DNA of 64,000 bases from Rhynchopus sp. YZ270_cl-10 (GCA_964035575.1 OZ037854.1:930001-994000); one strand, 5' to 3'; positions 30,637 to 41,431 are shown, numbered from the stretch's first letter. Translations and numbers: made by a program. Notes: generated from the sequence alone by a model not told the origin.

Positions 30637-32935
30637 GATGCTGCTGTGACATCAAAACTTCGTACAGGAAAAAGAGGGCACACTAAACCCCCCCCACGTC
30701 TACTATTTACATAGTTTTACCGTAAATAGTAGCCGAAACGTAAATAGTAGCCGAAATTTGTTTCTTCGTAAATAGTACCCGTGGAGTTAATTACATTCAG
30801 TTACTATTTACATTTAGGGGGGTTTTTTTTTTGGGTTTTTTTGACTCCTCCCCCCGCCCCGTAGTGCCACTCACGCGCGGTCATGATCGGGCTGCGGAAA
30901 TGGGCCCATGAGCAGAAGGCCAACCTGGGCTCCTTCACTGTGCACAACCGGCAGCAGGTGGAGAATTTCCGGAAGGGCTTGCTGCTTGCACCCCGACGGA
31001 GGCGAAGAGCAGGAAACGGAAGCGGATGAACCGCAACCCCACCAATCACCCCAAGCACTTTTTACTGTTAGAAACTGCCTTGCGCGCCTATTTCGATGGT
31101 CGTCGTGCAGCAAACCGCCATTGTTAGAACATTACAACCCCGCAAGCCTCTCACCACCCACACTGCAGAGCACAGCAGGCCCCGCACAAAACCCAATGCC
31201 CATAAAAAATCCCAAAAAAAATCCTAATTAATTGCTCGTAAATAGTAGCTGAAACGTAAATAGTAACCGCGATGTAAATAGTAGCCGATGTAAATAGTAG
31301 ACATGGGGGGGGTTTATACCATCGATTTTATATTATGAAAAAGACAGAGTGAAGGCTGTGTGCAACATTCAACATGAGGGCTTCAGGTTTTCTGCGAATA
31401 TACGTTTCGAGTGGAAGTCAGTTATAAGGGTGCGGTGTATTCTAAAGGGACCGGCAGATGGTGCGTACATACCACCATGCAACCCCCACAAGGTGACCAC
31501 AAATATGGCAGAGAGAGCAGCAGCCCACAAGACAAAGGAGGAAATGTAGCACACAAGATCGAGTGCGGGAATGTGAGGGGGAAGATGACGACATAGAGAG
31601 CAGGAAAGAATGATGTGTGCGCAACACAGTACGAAGCAACGTACACATTCGCAGTGTGCAGGGATGACATCATCCGCCATTGGGAAAGGAAAGCAGATCG
31701 GGAAGCAAAGCAATATTTGGGCATGTTGAAAAGTAGCTTAATGTTTGGAAGTGGAAGAAAGCCAGTTATAATTTGCAAATGACAAAAAGCTTACATTCTG
31801 ACCTGTAACTTGCGGATATATAATTTTTGGATGGACGGGTTTCTGTTCCGGAATCGGAATGTGTGGGAATCGGTGATATATTTATTTGTTTTTTTTGGAG
31901 ACATACAACGCGTTATTGAGTAGTGAGTTGCATGGTACAACTTCATTCAAACATCAGTGACAGGACACGTTTCAGTCTCTAACTCAACACAGAAAGCTTG
32001 TGGACAAAACACACGTGAACGGATTAAGTACGGTGTGCTGACAGTAAGGAATGTGCGGTGCAGTGGAGTGGAGGGACAGCAGTGAAAAACCAAAGGAAAA
32101 TACGCAGAGCGTTTTCGTGAAACTGAAGGAAGGCTGATGTCGAGATGAAGCGAAAAAAGGACTTCTTGTTGAAGTTTCCTTGCTGGTTCACAGGCTGTGT
32201 GTGTGAACTGGTAGTTTGTACATTACTAAGCACTGAGTTTGCAGGTGGTTGTGGTTTTGGTTTTGGTTTTGTGGCTATTTTGCTGCGCTGATGTGTGATG
32301 TTTTATATGTGATACAGGACCCACCGCTAATGTCACAAACCTAGGTTTGAGAGGGTCTTGTTACGAGGCTTGTGCACTCTGTTTATGTTACTGACTGGTG
32401 GGGTTGTTGGAGTTTCGACGCGAAACGTTTCCTCATGTATTGCACGGGAAACAATATATATGACAAAGTGATGACAGGTGCAGGGTGGTTCCGTGCATAT
32501 CATAGAACCTGGCACCTTGTGTGTCTTCCAAAAACCAAAAGCGTTGTGTGTGAAGTTTTGAAGGAAGGAAAAATAAAATTTGTCGGGCCATTTTGTTCTT
32601 CCCAGCCGGAGAGGAATCTCTTGTGATGAAGAAACCTGTACGTTAGTATTTTTGTGAGGGTGGGGAATGTGAGAGATGAAAGAAGAAAAGAAGACTTGAA
32701 ATCTGTTTTGGAAAGGGAAATGGGGTCAAAGCAAAGACTACACCTTTAAGAAGGCGCTCACTTTGGCAGGTGAGAGCATGGTCATGCCACTAAAAATATG
32801 AATGCAAAATAAACAAAAAGCAAAAAAAGCACGAAATAACTGACTCGCTTTCCCCTTTGCACCCCGACCCTCCCTTCACACTTACTCACATATGGCCCAC
32901 CCAGAATGCACAAAAGCGCATTGTCATAATACAAC
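30637..32935. other. Spacer between array copies 1 and 2
   Basis: 2.3 kb without a gene. It holds a TA-flanked inverted-repeat element (30684-31316), then the 'aaagacagagtgaaggctgt' spacer block (31337), and at 32410-32578 a block also found before copy 3 (GAAACGTTT..., GTGCATATCATAGAACC, CTGGCACCTTGTGTGTC). The array upstream module ends it. Confidence 0.55.
30684..31316. mobile_element. TA-flanked inverted-repeat element with GTAAATAGTAG iterations
   Basis: The ends mirror each other: AAACCCCCCC...GTCTACTATTTACAT at the left, ATGTAAATAGTAGAC...GGGGGGTTT at the right, with TA outside both, as for Tc1/mariner-type insertions. The motif GTAAATAGTAGCCGAAAC is repeated three to four times inside each end, in opposite orientation at one boundary. 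The interior (30840-31230) is GC-rich with a short frame (MIGLRKWAHEQKANLGSFTV...) that vaguely recalls helicase-associated W-x3-Q repeats; too short to assign. Non-autonomous. Confidence 0.6.
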
Positions 32936-35815
32936 ATGGAGATTGCTGTGCACAGCAGTGATGTGAGCGAGGTGCAGTTTGTCCCCGTCGGGATGGACGA
33001 CACTGTGGAGGAGGTCCGCCAGCGTGTTGCGGAGCTGCCGAGCTTCGCAGGGCGGGTGGTCACACTGCATGCTGAGGGGGTGCTGCTGGAGACAGGCCCG
33101 TTCAGTGCGACGGGCATTGAGGATGGGGGTGCAGTGCAGGTGCAGACTGCCCTCTCCAACAAGAAGACAACACTGAAGAAGCAGTTTCTGGAGGCCTGCA
33201 AGCAGCTTGACAAAAAGGAGCCTGACATGACTCTTCTCGTGCAGCAGTTGTCTGCTGTGGAGCGTCGGTGGGTCGCTTCGGAACGCACACCTACCAAGAT
33301 GCTGCAGTTCATTGTCTTCACGGGTGAGGACGAGGAGGAGGAAAGCACGGTTGAGGAGGACAGCACCTCTTGCACCAAGAACACGGATGAAGAGGACAGC
33401 AACACGGTTAAGATGGATGACAGCACGGAGGACGGCACGGATGGGGAGGAGGAGGACAACACGGTCCAGCCGGGCTCACGTTGGGAAGATGTTTCTAAGA
33501 AGTGCAAGAAGCTTGGTGCAGCCTTGCAGGAGGCAGGCTTCGACGTCTGCTGTGTGGATATGTATTACAATACAGATGAAGAGGACCGCTACGAGAAGTA
33601 CTATGTCTACGGTCACTGCGGAAGCTCTGACGATGAATCTCTCGTGTCCTACCCAGACACGGGGTTCCATGTGGGACATTACCGCTGGCCTGACGATGCA
33701 GGTCTCCCTGAGAAATTCAGGACGCTTCTCCTGAACGACGTGATTCGAAGCGATTTTATCAATTGGTTCAGCATTTTCGACTCTATGGAGGACGGCATCA
33801 TAACTGCCCTCGTCTTCTGGCCACGGAGGTGGCGTGCGAAACGCATCAGACGTGACCAGTCGTTTCCCCTTCTTGAAGAAGCTTGCAAGGGTGTGTTCGA
33901 CCCGAAGGACCTGGGGTGTACCGACATTGTTGCACTGCAGGAGGTGTGTGCCGCGTCTGTTGAGAAGTGGACACCCACGCTGCGGGCCACAATGCTTGAG
34001 TGTGTCAGCCAACCGTCGATGCCTGGGTCTGTAGCAGCCACGTTTCTGACGGACCACTTCACACTGTCAACAATCTCTGAAGCAGAAGTGGCCTCCCTCG
34101 AGCGTCTCCTGCAACGCGACACCCCAGCCATCAACACCGCATTCCTCAACGTCATGCAGTCCTGCAGTGGTATGGAGAAGGCAGGCTGTGCGGCTGACAT
34201 GCTGCTCCGATTGGCGAAGAAGGGGGTCAACACAACACTGCTCAAACGCTGTGCAGATTGTGTCGCAACGTCGCGTCCAGCGCGCGGCAACGGAAACAAG
34301 TATCGCCCAGCGAAGACCAAGATCATCACACACTTCATCATCACAATCCTGCGGCTTCTGTTGCACCTCGACATGAAGACGGAGATGGAGAAGGTGGTGG
34401 ACTGGATTGCACAGAAGAGCAAGAAGTATCGATTTGTACCTGTTGCTGATGCGGCGTTTGCTTTGATGGACGACGCTGCGACTGTGGAAGCTTCAGTGAG
34501 TCTTGTGAAGATTGCGAAGTCACGTCTGCAACGGAAGAACGTGCTCAAAAGGTCACGAAGCCGGCATCTTGAGTCCGAAGGGGTATTGCTTATGCGGTTT
34601 ATTGCCTGCTGTGTGGACGCAGAGGAGGGCAAGGCACTGCTGAAGAAGGTGGCACGCTGGGCGAATCGTAACTACCGTTGTGCCGCTGTTCTGAACGGTG
34701 CGCTGACGGCACTCAAGGGTGTGCCCGCACTCGGTGTTGCTCCGGTCTGTTTCCCTGCAGGAATGTGTCAGGAATGGGTGTGGAGCTGCTTGGCAAATGT
34801 AATCAATTCCCAATTAGTAGTTTTTATGCACCACAAAGAAAAGGCTTCTCTTGTAGTGTTCATCACCGCCACCACCCTCCTGCAGCACCTTGGCGGTGGT
34901 GCTCCTGCTGTCCAGCAGCTCCTTGACACACTCCTCTTCGCAGTGCTCACGAGGGATCACCGCGATGTGAAGGTTCTGACCGACGCCTTCCCCAGGAACT
35001 GGGCTAGAGCTGTGCTGGACATGATCTACTCACGTTGCATCGACCGTCTTCACAAGATCTGCCCGGTCCTCCCCAACACACCGCCGAAGAACTGGCATCT
35101 TGATGACACACTCAGCGCACCCTGTTGTTACGACTGCCGAGAGGTCTGCAGGTTGTTCACATCGAATTATGACAAAGAAAGAACAATTTGTGGACGCAAC
35201 GTGGGACGTGAAGGACACGTCTCACAGCGTGTCCTCGCACTGCCTGGACACGGCCGCACCTTTAAGGCTGAGGTGCTTTCCTCCTCGTGCGGTGTACTGC
35301 AGATTTGCAAAGTGCCGTGTGGACAGGCGAGCATCGAGGAGATGCAACAATACGACAATGATGCTGAAGAGTACCGTTATGTACGGACACTCATTGAGCA
35401 ACTCGAAGCACGCATGAGCACGTTTTACAAAAGGAAGACCCCACCCAGCACTGAACATGACCCTGATGCAGAAGAAGCCGTTCAAGACAGCACTGGGGAG
35501 CCCCCCCTGAAGCGACGCAGGGTGGACTCAGCGATGTCAAATGTTTGGTCAAGGATTATTCCAGGATACAGTGAAATTTTGTCAGATTGCTATTTCCACC
35601 CTGAGATCGCTTCCAGCGTTGTGTCCAACGAAGATGATGCAGTGTCAACAACATCTGAAAGCTCTTGCTGGAACTTAAGCGAAGACAACAGCTTCTCTGA
35701 AAGCTGTCGCCGCTCCACTCCCCCGGCCTCATTCGATTCCTGTAGGTGGGCGATACTAGACCCCTCTAGAGAGTGCAGTGAAGGGCAAGAGAGCAGTGAC
35801 GACTGCTCATCGTGA
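32936..35815 (+). CDS. Array copy 2: Ubl-helical nuclear protein, tail beta
   Basis: 959 residues. Ubl domain 1-71 as in copy 1. The hypervariable part is expanded: an acidic, Thr/Ser-rich insertion at about 128-180 (runs such as GEDEEEESTVEEDS and DGTDGEEEDNT) precedes the conserved RWEDVSKKCKKLGAALQEAG block. Helical-region cassette LNVMQSCSGMEKAGC is unique to this copy; VLKRSRSRHLESEG replaces the VLVASEEHMDASE of copies 1, 3 and 4. The Cys cluster (CCYDCREVC) and PLKRRRV are kept. The C-terminus carries a roughly 90-residue Ser/Glu-rich extension (tail beta: ISSVVSNEDDAVSTTSESSCW-like) also present in copies 6 and 7, with phosphorylation-prone SESS and SSDD runs. Confidence 0.75.
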   Translation: MEIAVHSSDVSEVQFVPVGMDDTVEEVRQRVAELPSFAGRVVTLHAEGVLLETGPFSATGIEDGGAVQVQTALSNKKTTLKKQFLEACKQLDKKEPDMTLLVQQLSAVERRWVASERTPTKMLQFIVFTGEDEEEESTVEEDSTSCTKNTDEEDSNTVKMDDSTEDGTDGEEEDNTVQPGSRWEDVSKKCKKLGAALQEAGFDVCCVDMYYNTDEEDRYEKYYVYGHCGSSDDESLVSYPDTGFHVGHYRWPDDAGLPEKFRTLLLNDVIRSDFINWFSIFDSMEDGIITALVFWPRRWRAKRIRRDQSFPLLEEACKGVFDPKDLGCTDIVALQEVCAASVEKWTPTLRATMLECVSQPSMPGSVAATFLTDHFTLSTISEAEVASLERLLQRDTPAINTAFLNVMQSCSGMEKAGCAADMLLRLAKKGVNTTLLKRCADCVATSRPARGNGNKYRPAKTKIITHFIITILRLLLHLDMKTEMEKVVDWIAQKSKKYRFVPVADAAFALMDDAATVEASVSLVKIAKSRLQRKNVLKRSRSRHLESEGVLLMRFIACCVDAEEGKALLKKVARWANRNYRCAAVLNGALTALKGVPALGVAPVCFPAGMCQEWVWSCLANVINSQLVVFMHHKEKASLVVFITATTLLQHLGGGAPAVQQLLDTLLFAVLTRDHRDVKVLTDAFPRNWARAVLDMIYSRCIDRLHKICPVLPNTPPKNWHLDDTLSAPCCYDCREVCRLFTSNYDKERTICGRNVGREGHVSQRVLALPGHGRTFKAEVLSSSCGVLQICKVPCGQASIEEMQQYDNDAEEYRYVRTLIEQLEARMSTFYKRKTPPSTEHDPDAEEAVQDSTGEPPLKRRRVDSAMSNVWSRIIPGYSEILSDCYFHPEIASSVVSNEDDAVSTTSESSCWNLSEDNSFSESCRRSTPPASFDSCRWAILDPSRECSEGQESSDDCSS

Positions 35816-37537
35816 TGAGCCTGCTCCTATCGTTTCATAGCATTAGAAATATTGTATACCATCTAGGGAAATAGCTTGAGTACTTTTTTTTAGCCCCTCA
35901 CCCAATTGAGAGGACAGTAGTCCCCTTTGTGCAGTGAAACCCCAACACTTTTTTCGAGTGCTCGGCCGAGTACTTGTTTTTTCCCCACCTTTTCCACTCG
36001 ATCGGGTACTCGAGTGCCATTGAGATCTTGGTTGATCCCTGGTGATGAGACGTCTTTCATGGCTTAGAGTTCTTGTGGTCTCTTCTGTGGATTGAGCAAT
36101 CTAATGCTCGGATGTTTTTCGTGTTCCTTATCTGTGCTGTTTGCACCCTGTTTGCTATCTTTTTCGCTGCATGAAGGCAAATGAGCATGTACCCGTGGTT
36201 CCTGCTTGAGTAAATATCAAGGTTGATCCCGTGGATTGGATAGAGCACATATGGGCTCGTCTGTCCTGGGTAGTGAGCTTGTGGTCTTGCAGGACAGAGT
36301 ACGGGATGCTCAGGTGTCTTTCGTGTTTTCTTTCTCGGTGCTATGTGCACCCTTCGCTCCCCTGATACATGAATGTTAGTGAGTTTTTTTCTTACGCAGT
36401 GCTCCTGTGGTCTCTTAGTGGATCGAGTGCTGGATGCTTTCTACGTTTCATGTGTTTTTCTTACGATTTCTGCTACACCCAGCGCGGCGTTATAACGACG
36501 TTTCTCTGATCCCTCCCTCTGGAGCATGAATACATGCTTCTTTTTGCTCTGTCTGCACACGCCCAATCGGCGTGTTGCTCTTCTTCGTTTCTTGTATTTG
36601 TCAATAACCTGAAAAATATTCAAACGTATCAAAATTAAAAAAACCTGTTACCTGCCCTCATTATTTCTCTAGTTTCGACTGCGAAACGTTTTCCCCATGC
36701 ATTGCACGGGAAACAATATGATACATAGGCGCAGGGTGGTTCCGTGCATACCGCGATTGGAAATATTATGGACCGAATTAAGTACCAAATGTCCCGAAAA
36801 AACCTCAAACGTACCATAATTAATTCGGTCCAACAATAACCCGAACCAAATATTAATTCGATTCATATCGTTCTGGGCAAAAAAGTACTTGTCAAAAAAA
36901 TAAGATTCGCCCTTTCCTCGGGGGACAAGTACAAAAAAAATTGCCCCCCAAAACATTATGGACCGAATTAAGTACCAAATGAAACTCAAAAACCTCAAAC
37001 GTACCATAATTAATTCGGTCCATAATACTTTGTTTCTTTATTTATTCGGTCCATAATATTTCCAAACGCGGTATCATAGAACCTGGCACCTTGTGTGTCT
37101 CCCAAAAACTAAAAGCGTTATGCGTGAAGTTTTGAAGGAAGCAAAAATAAGACACTCCATACTGTTGATTCTGCTCTGTTCTGACACAGGAAGAAAGCGT
37201 GCAATGCGAAGGGTTACAACAGCGAAACCCGTCTCAAGTGGGGTGATTACCTGAGTGTTCCATTTCTCCCTTTGTAACCTGAAGAGGGATGCAGGGCGTT
37301 GCTAGAGTACAATAAACGGAAATAGGGGCGGTACCGGCTGCGTGCTGACCACTTGTGTGGTGGTTGACCGTTGGCAGAATTTCAAAGTTATAATGCACAG
37401 AAGAAGTCCTTCCTATTGAAACGAATCTCAGACCCCCTCCATTTCATTGCTTCCCCTTTGCACCTCGACCCCTCCCTTCACACTTACTCACATATGGCCC
37501 ACCCAGAATGCACAAAAGCGCATTGTCATAATACAAC
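35816..37537. other. Spacer between array copies 2 and 3
   Basis: 1.7 kb, no gene. It has a CGAGTGCTCGGCCGAGTACT palindromic patch (35960-36015), a stretch of diverged short direct repeats (36060-36500), a block shared with 32410-32578 interrupted by a 321-bp TA-flanked element (36751-37071), then the spacer block ACACTCCATACTGTTGATTC (37151 on) that also follows copies 5 and 7. Confidence 0.6.
36751..37071. mobile_element. 321-bp TA-flanked MITE with proven empty site
   Basis: Terminal inverted repeats CCGCGATTGGAAATATTATG (left) and the complement of CATAATATTTCCAAACGCGG (right), continuing into GACCGAATTAA. The uninserted homologue at 32499-32515 reads GTGCATATCATAGAACC; here it is GTGCATA-element-TATCATAGAACC, so TA was duplicated, as in Tc1/mariner-type transposition. 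Inside, a roughly 65-bp segment starting TATGGACCGAATTAAGTACC occurs twice in direct orientation (36768 and 36959), each itself ending in an inverted AATTCGGTCC. No coding content. Confidence 0.85.
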
Positions 37538-40069
37538 ATGGAGATTGCTGTGCACAGCAGTGATGTGAGCGAGGTGCAGTTTGTCCCCGTCGGGATGGAC
37601 GACACTGTGGAGGAGGTCCGCCAGCGTGTTGCGGAGCTGCCGAGCTTCGCAGGGCGGGTGGTCACACTGCATGCTGAGGGGGTGCTGCTGGAGACAGGCC
37701 CGTTCAGTGCGACGGGCATCGAGGATGGGGGTGCAGTGCAGGTGCAGACCGCTCTCTTCGACGAGGACACCACACTGGAGGACCAGTTTCTGGAGGCCTG
37801 CAGTGAGCTTGACAAAGAGGAGCCTGACATGACTCTTCTCGTGCAGCAGTTCTCTGCTGTGGAGTGTCGGTGGGTTGCTTCGCAACGTAAACAGACCAAG
37901 ATGGTGCACGATATGAACAAGTCTTCGTTTCGGCCGTTACGTTGGGAAGATGTTTCTAAAAAGAACAAGAAGCTTGTGGCAGCCTTGCAGGAGGCAGGCT
38001 TCGACGTCTGCTGTTTGAAGATTACCTGCTCAGTTGAGAAAAATGAAGAGGATCACTACGGCATCTACCGTGGGTACCGGTACTACTACGACGATATGGA
38101 GGAGGAAGAGGAAGAGGAAGAGGAGTCCTTTGATTATCGAGAGAGGAACTTTGCCGTCACCGCTTCCTGCTGGCCTGACGAGGCAGGTATCCCTCAGAAT
38201 GTCAAAACGATGCTCTTTGTGAATCACGTGACTAAAGAGGATTTTGTGGTGCCAGGCATCGCCTACGATGTTAAATACTGTTCCCAGTACACGGCCCTGG
38301 TCTTCTGGCCACAGAGGTGGCGTGCCAAACACATCTCATCTGACGATTCGTTTCCCCTTCTTTGGGAAGTCTGCAAGGGTGTGTTAGACCCGAAGGAGCT
38401 GGGGTGTACCGACATTGTTACCCTGCAGGAGGTGTGTGCCGAGTCTGTTGTGAAGTGGACACCCACGCTGCGGGCCACAATGCTTGAGTGTGTCAGCCAA
38501 CCGTCCATGCCTGGGACTGCAGCAGCCACGTTTCTGACGGACCACTTCACACTGTCAACAATCTCTGAAGCAGAAGTGGCCTCCCTCGAGCGTCTCCTGC
38601 AACGCGACACCCCAGCCATCAACACCGCATTCCTCAACGTCTTCCAGGTCTACCGTGGTATGGAGAAGGCAGGCTGTGCGGCTGACGTGCTGCTCCGATT
38701 GGCGAAGAAGGGGGTCAACACAGCACTGCTCAAACGCTGTGTGGATGGTGTCGCAACGTCGCGCGCAGTGTGCAGCAGAGGAAGCAAGACACACGCACAG
38801 AAAACCAAACTAGTCACACACTTCATCATCACGATCCTGCGTCTTCTGTTGCACCTCGACATGAAGGCGGAGATGGAGAAGGTGGTTGACCAGATTCAAA
38901 ATAACAACAAGAAGTATCGCGTTGTACCTGTTGCTGAGGCGGCGTTAGCTTTGATGGACGACGCTGCGACTGTGGAAGCTTCGGCGAGTCTTGTGAAGAT
39001 TGCGCAGTCACGTCTGCAACGGAAGGACGTGCTGGTAGCTTCAGAGGAGCATATGGATGCGTCCGAAGTGGCAGTGCTTATGCGGTTTATTGCCTGCTGT
39101 GTGGACGCAGAGGAGGGCAAGGCACTGCTGAAGAAGGTGGCAAGCTGCACGAAACACAGCTCCCGTTGTGCCGCTGTTCTGAAGGGTGCGCTGACGGCAC
39201 TCAAGGGTGTGCCCGCACTCGGTGTTGCTCCGGTCTGTTTCCCTGCAGGAATGTGTCAGGAATGGGTGTGGAGCTGCTTGGCAAATGTAATTGGAAAATC
39301 CAGCAAAAGCAAATGCCACTTGAGTAAGACGTGCTCCGGACTAAGTATCCCTGTCCCAATGTTCGTCACCGCCACCACCCTCCTGCAGCACCTTGGCGGT
39401 GGTGCTCCTGCTGTCCAGCAGCTCCTTGACACACCCATCTACACATCGCTCATGCAGGATCGCCGCACTATCGAAGATCTATTGGATGCTGTTCACACAA
39501 ACGTCAATCAGAGTTCCACTCAGGACTTGTGTGGGGCTGTGCTTGACGTGATCTACTCACGTTGCATCGACCGTCTTCACAAGACCTGCCCGGTCCTCCC
39601 AAAGACACCGAAGAACTGGCGTCTTGATGACGCGCTCAGCGCACCCTGTTGTAACGACTGCCTAGTGGTGGGCAGGTTTTTCGCATCGAAGTATGACAAG
39701 GAAATAACAATGCATGGACCCAACGTGACGCGCAAAGGCCACGTCTCAAAGGGTGTCCTCGCACTGCGTGGACAGGGCCGCACCTTTAAGGCTAAGGTGC
39801 TTTCCTCGGTGTATGTGACGGTGAGAGGTGTGATGCAGATTCGCAAGGTGCACCGTGGACAGGCGACCGACCAGGAGCTGCGACAGTACGACAATGATGC
39901 TGAAGAGTACCGTTACGTACAGACGCTCATGGAGCAACTCGAAGCACGCAAGAGGGCACTTCCCAAAGAAGAGACCCCACCCAGCACTGAGCACGACCCT
40001 GATGCAGAAGAAGCCGTTCAAGACATCCCTGGGGAGCCCCCCCTGAAGCGACGCAGGGTGGAGTCTTAG
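37538..40069 (+). CDS. Array copy 3: Ubl-helical nuclear protein, tail cut short by insertion
   Basis: 843 residues. Ubl 1-71. The hypervariable part holds a YRGYRYYYDDMEEEEEEEEE run at about residues 175-200, then the conserved CWPDEAG and ALVFWPQRWRAKHI. The mid region uses the VFQVYRGMEKAGC and VLVASEEHMDASE cassettes, matching copies 1 and 4. The Cys cluster is CCNDCLVVGRFF, with the fourth Cys replaced by Gly. PLKRRRV is followed by VES and a stop. Alignment to copy 8 shows the frame once continued into a PIP-box tail, now displaced by the 189-bp insertion at 40070. Confidence 0.75.
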   Translation: MEIAVHSSDVSEVQFVPVGMDDTVEEVRQRVAELPSFAGRVVTLHAEGVLLETGPFSATGIEDGGAVQVQTALFDEDTTLEDQFLEACSELDKEEPDMTLLVQQFSAVECRWVASQRKQTKMVHDMNKSSFRPLRWEDVSKKNKKLVAALQEAGFDVCCLKITCSVEKNEEDHYGIYRGYRYYYDDMEEEEEEEEESFDYRERNFAVTASCWPDEAGIPQNVKTMLFVNHVTKEDFVVPGIAYDVKYCSQYTALVFWPQRWRAKHISSDDSFPLLWEVCKGVLDPKELGCTDIVTLQEVCAESVVKWTPTLRATMLECVSQPSMPGTAAATFLTDHFTLSTISEAEVASLERLLQRDTPAINTAFLNVFQVYRGMEKAGCAADVLLRLAKKGVNTALLKRCVDGVATSRAVCSRGSKTHAQKTKLVTHFIITILRLLLHLDMKAEMEKVVDQIQNNNKKYRVVPVAEAALALMDDAATVEASASLVKIAQSRLQRKDVLVASEEHMDASEVAVLMRFIACCVDAEEGKALLKKVASCTKHSSRCAAVLKGALTALKGVPALGVAPVCFPAGMCQEWVWSCLANVIGKSSKSKCHLSKTCSGLSIPVPMFVTATTLLQHLGGGAPAVQQLLDTPIYTSLMQDRRTIEDLLDAVHTNVNQSSTQDLCGAVLDVIYSRCIDRLHKTCPVLPKTPKNWRLDDALSAPCCNDCLVVGRFFASKYDKEITMHGPNVTRKGHVSKGVLALRGQGRTFKAKVLSSVYVTVRGVMQIRKVHRGQATDQELRQYDNDAEEYRYVQTLMEQLEARKRALPKEETPPSTEHDPDAEEAVQDIPGEPPLKRRRVES

Positions 40070-40258
40070 ACTTACACTCGAGTTGAGTCGCATTCTCGCA
40101 CAACTGCGCTGCCGAAATATTTTAGCACGATTCTCAATTCTCTGTCGTATTCTCTGAAGTACAAAGTGCCCACACTCTGCAAGGACATCCTTTCCTACGA
40201 GACTGCTCTCTTCGTGCTACGAGAATGATTCTCGCATGCGACTCTCATCGAGTGTATA
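40070..40258. mobile_element. 189-bp inverted-repeat insertion at the 3' end of copy 3
   Basis: Left ACACTCGAGTTGAGTCGCAT and right (reverse complement) ACACTCGATGAGAGTCGCAT form inverted ends. CTTAG precedes and CCTAG follows, a probable 5-bp target duplication with one change. The site lies exactly where copy 8 continues uninterrupted from VES into QDVTPV. No coding content. An intron is the alternative (the downstream boundary reads TATACCTAG-G), but the mirrored ends favour a transposable element. Confidence 0.65.
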
Positions 40259-40263
40259 CCTAG

Positions 40264-40432
40264 GGTGGAACACCAGCAACACCAAATCAAAATAGAAGTG
40301 ACTTTACCCACAGAGACGACCCAGCCAGAGAAGGGAACCAAGAGGACAGCACAGCAGGCATGCACACCAGTGAAGAGGGTGAAACAGGCACAGATAACGT
40401 CTTACTTTGCACCTCGGGTTGCGAAGAAATAG
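40264..40432 (+). pseudogene. Detached PIP-box tail of copy 3
   Basis: Matches the last 57 codons of copy 8 closely, including KRTAQQAC, QAQITSYFAPRVAKK and the stop, and the 70 bp beyond it also match (GGGGTTGGGGGATGGGTCCT). The frame is still open despite being cut off from its gene, so the separation is recent or the piece is still joined by splicing. Confidence 0.65.
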
Positions 40433-41431
40433 GGGTTGGGGGATGGGTCCTGCAACGGGGGGACGCGTTCTGGTTGTCTTGTACGGTGGCTACGTTTGCT
40501 TTTATATTTGCTAAGTCACTCTTTGCTTGATCAATGAAGGAGGGTTCTGGAAGAAGTGCCAGAATAGGAGCCTCACTGCAGTTTGAGATAGAGTCCATGA
40601 CTAGATCGATTCGAGATTATCAAAAAGACAGAGTGAAGGCTGTATGCCACGTGTACACATCGTCAAAACTATGCCATCATATGGCCTTCACCATATTTCT
40701 CTATAATCCACCATTTACTATGTCTGCTATTGCTTGAAGCAGCACCCCCCTCGGAGGACAATGGCAGCGAGACAGAGGAGGAACGCGAGAGCCTTTTTGG
40801 TAATGGGTGTAGGAGGCAGATAGACAGCTACAGATGTTAGCGTATTCCGACCTAAAGCCTTCGCATTTACGGATAATGGGACACACAGCTTCCGGTCATC
40901 TCCCATCTCACTTAATGCCTACTCGGAATTCGCCTATTTTGGTGTGGCTGAAAGGGGGTGCTATTTTGTGCTATTCTATGCTGAGCATCTGGATTTTTTG
41001 GTGCGGCTGAAGGGAGGTGCTGTATTCTGCTACTTTGGGGTCGTCAGCCACACCATATTTTTTTTTTTTTATTAATGAACTCAGCAACTGAACTCTAAGT
41101 TCAATTTACAATAAATGCTTATAAAATGCCACAATTTTCATTCTGGACATACCTATAAGCTTGGTCACTGATGTTCAAGAATGTTTCTGCACACAAAGCT
41201 GTGGTTGCAAACCAGTTGAAGATCAAGGCGTACTGAAAAGGGGGTAAAGGATCCTCTGCATTCCGTGCATATGGACAAAAGCACTCCTTGGACAACAGTG
41301 TTTATTAACCGAAAAAGAAACTCTGACCCCCTCCATTTCATTGCTTTCCCTTTGCACCTCGACCCCTCCCTTCACACTTACTCACATATGGCCCACCCAG
41401 AATGCACAAAAGCGCATTGTCATAATACAAC
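40433..41431. other. Spacer between array copies 3 and 4
   Basis: 1.0 kb, no gene. It contains the spacer block AAAAAGACAGAGTGAAGGCT (40618 on), two diverged direct repeats of about 65 bp built on TTTTGGTGTGGCTGAAAGGG (40938 and 40998), and the distal plus proximal array upstream module (41270 on). Confidence 0.55.

Noticed and set aside
36060-36500. Possible degenerate tandem gene fragment between copies 2 and 3
   Set aside because: Repeated words (GCATGAA, GTGTTTTTC, GGATTGAGTG) recur irregularly, but there is no open frame and no match to the array gene.
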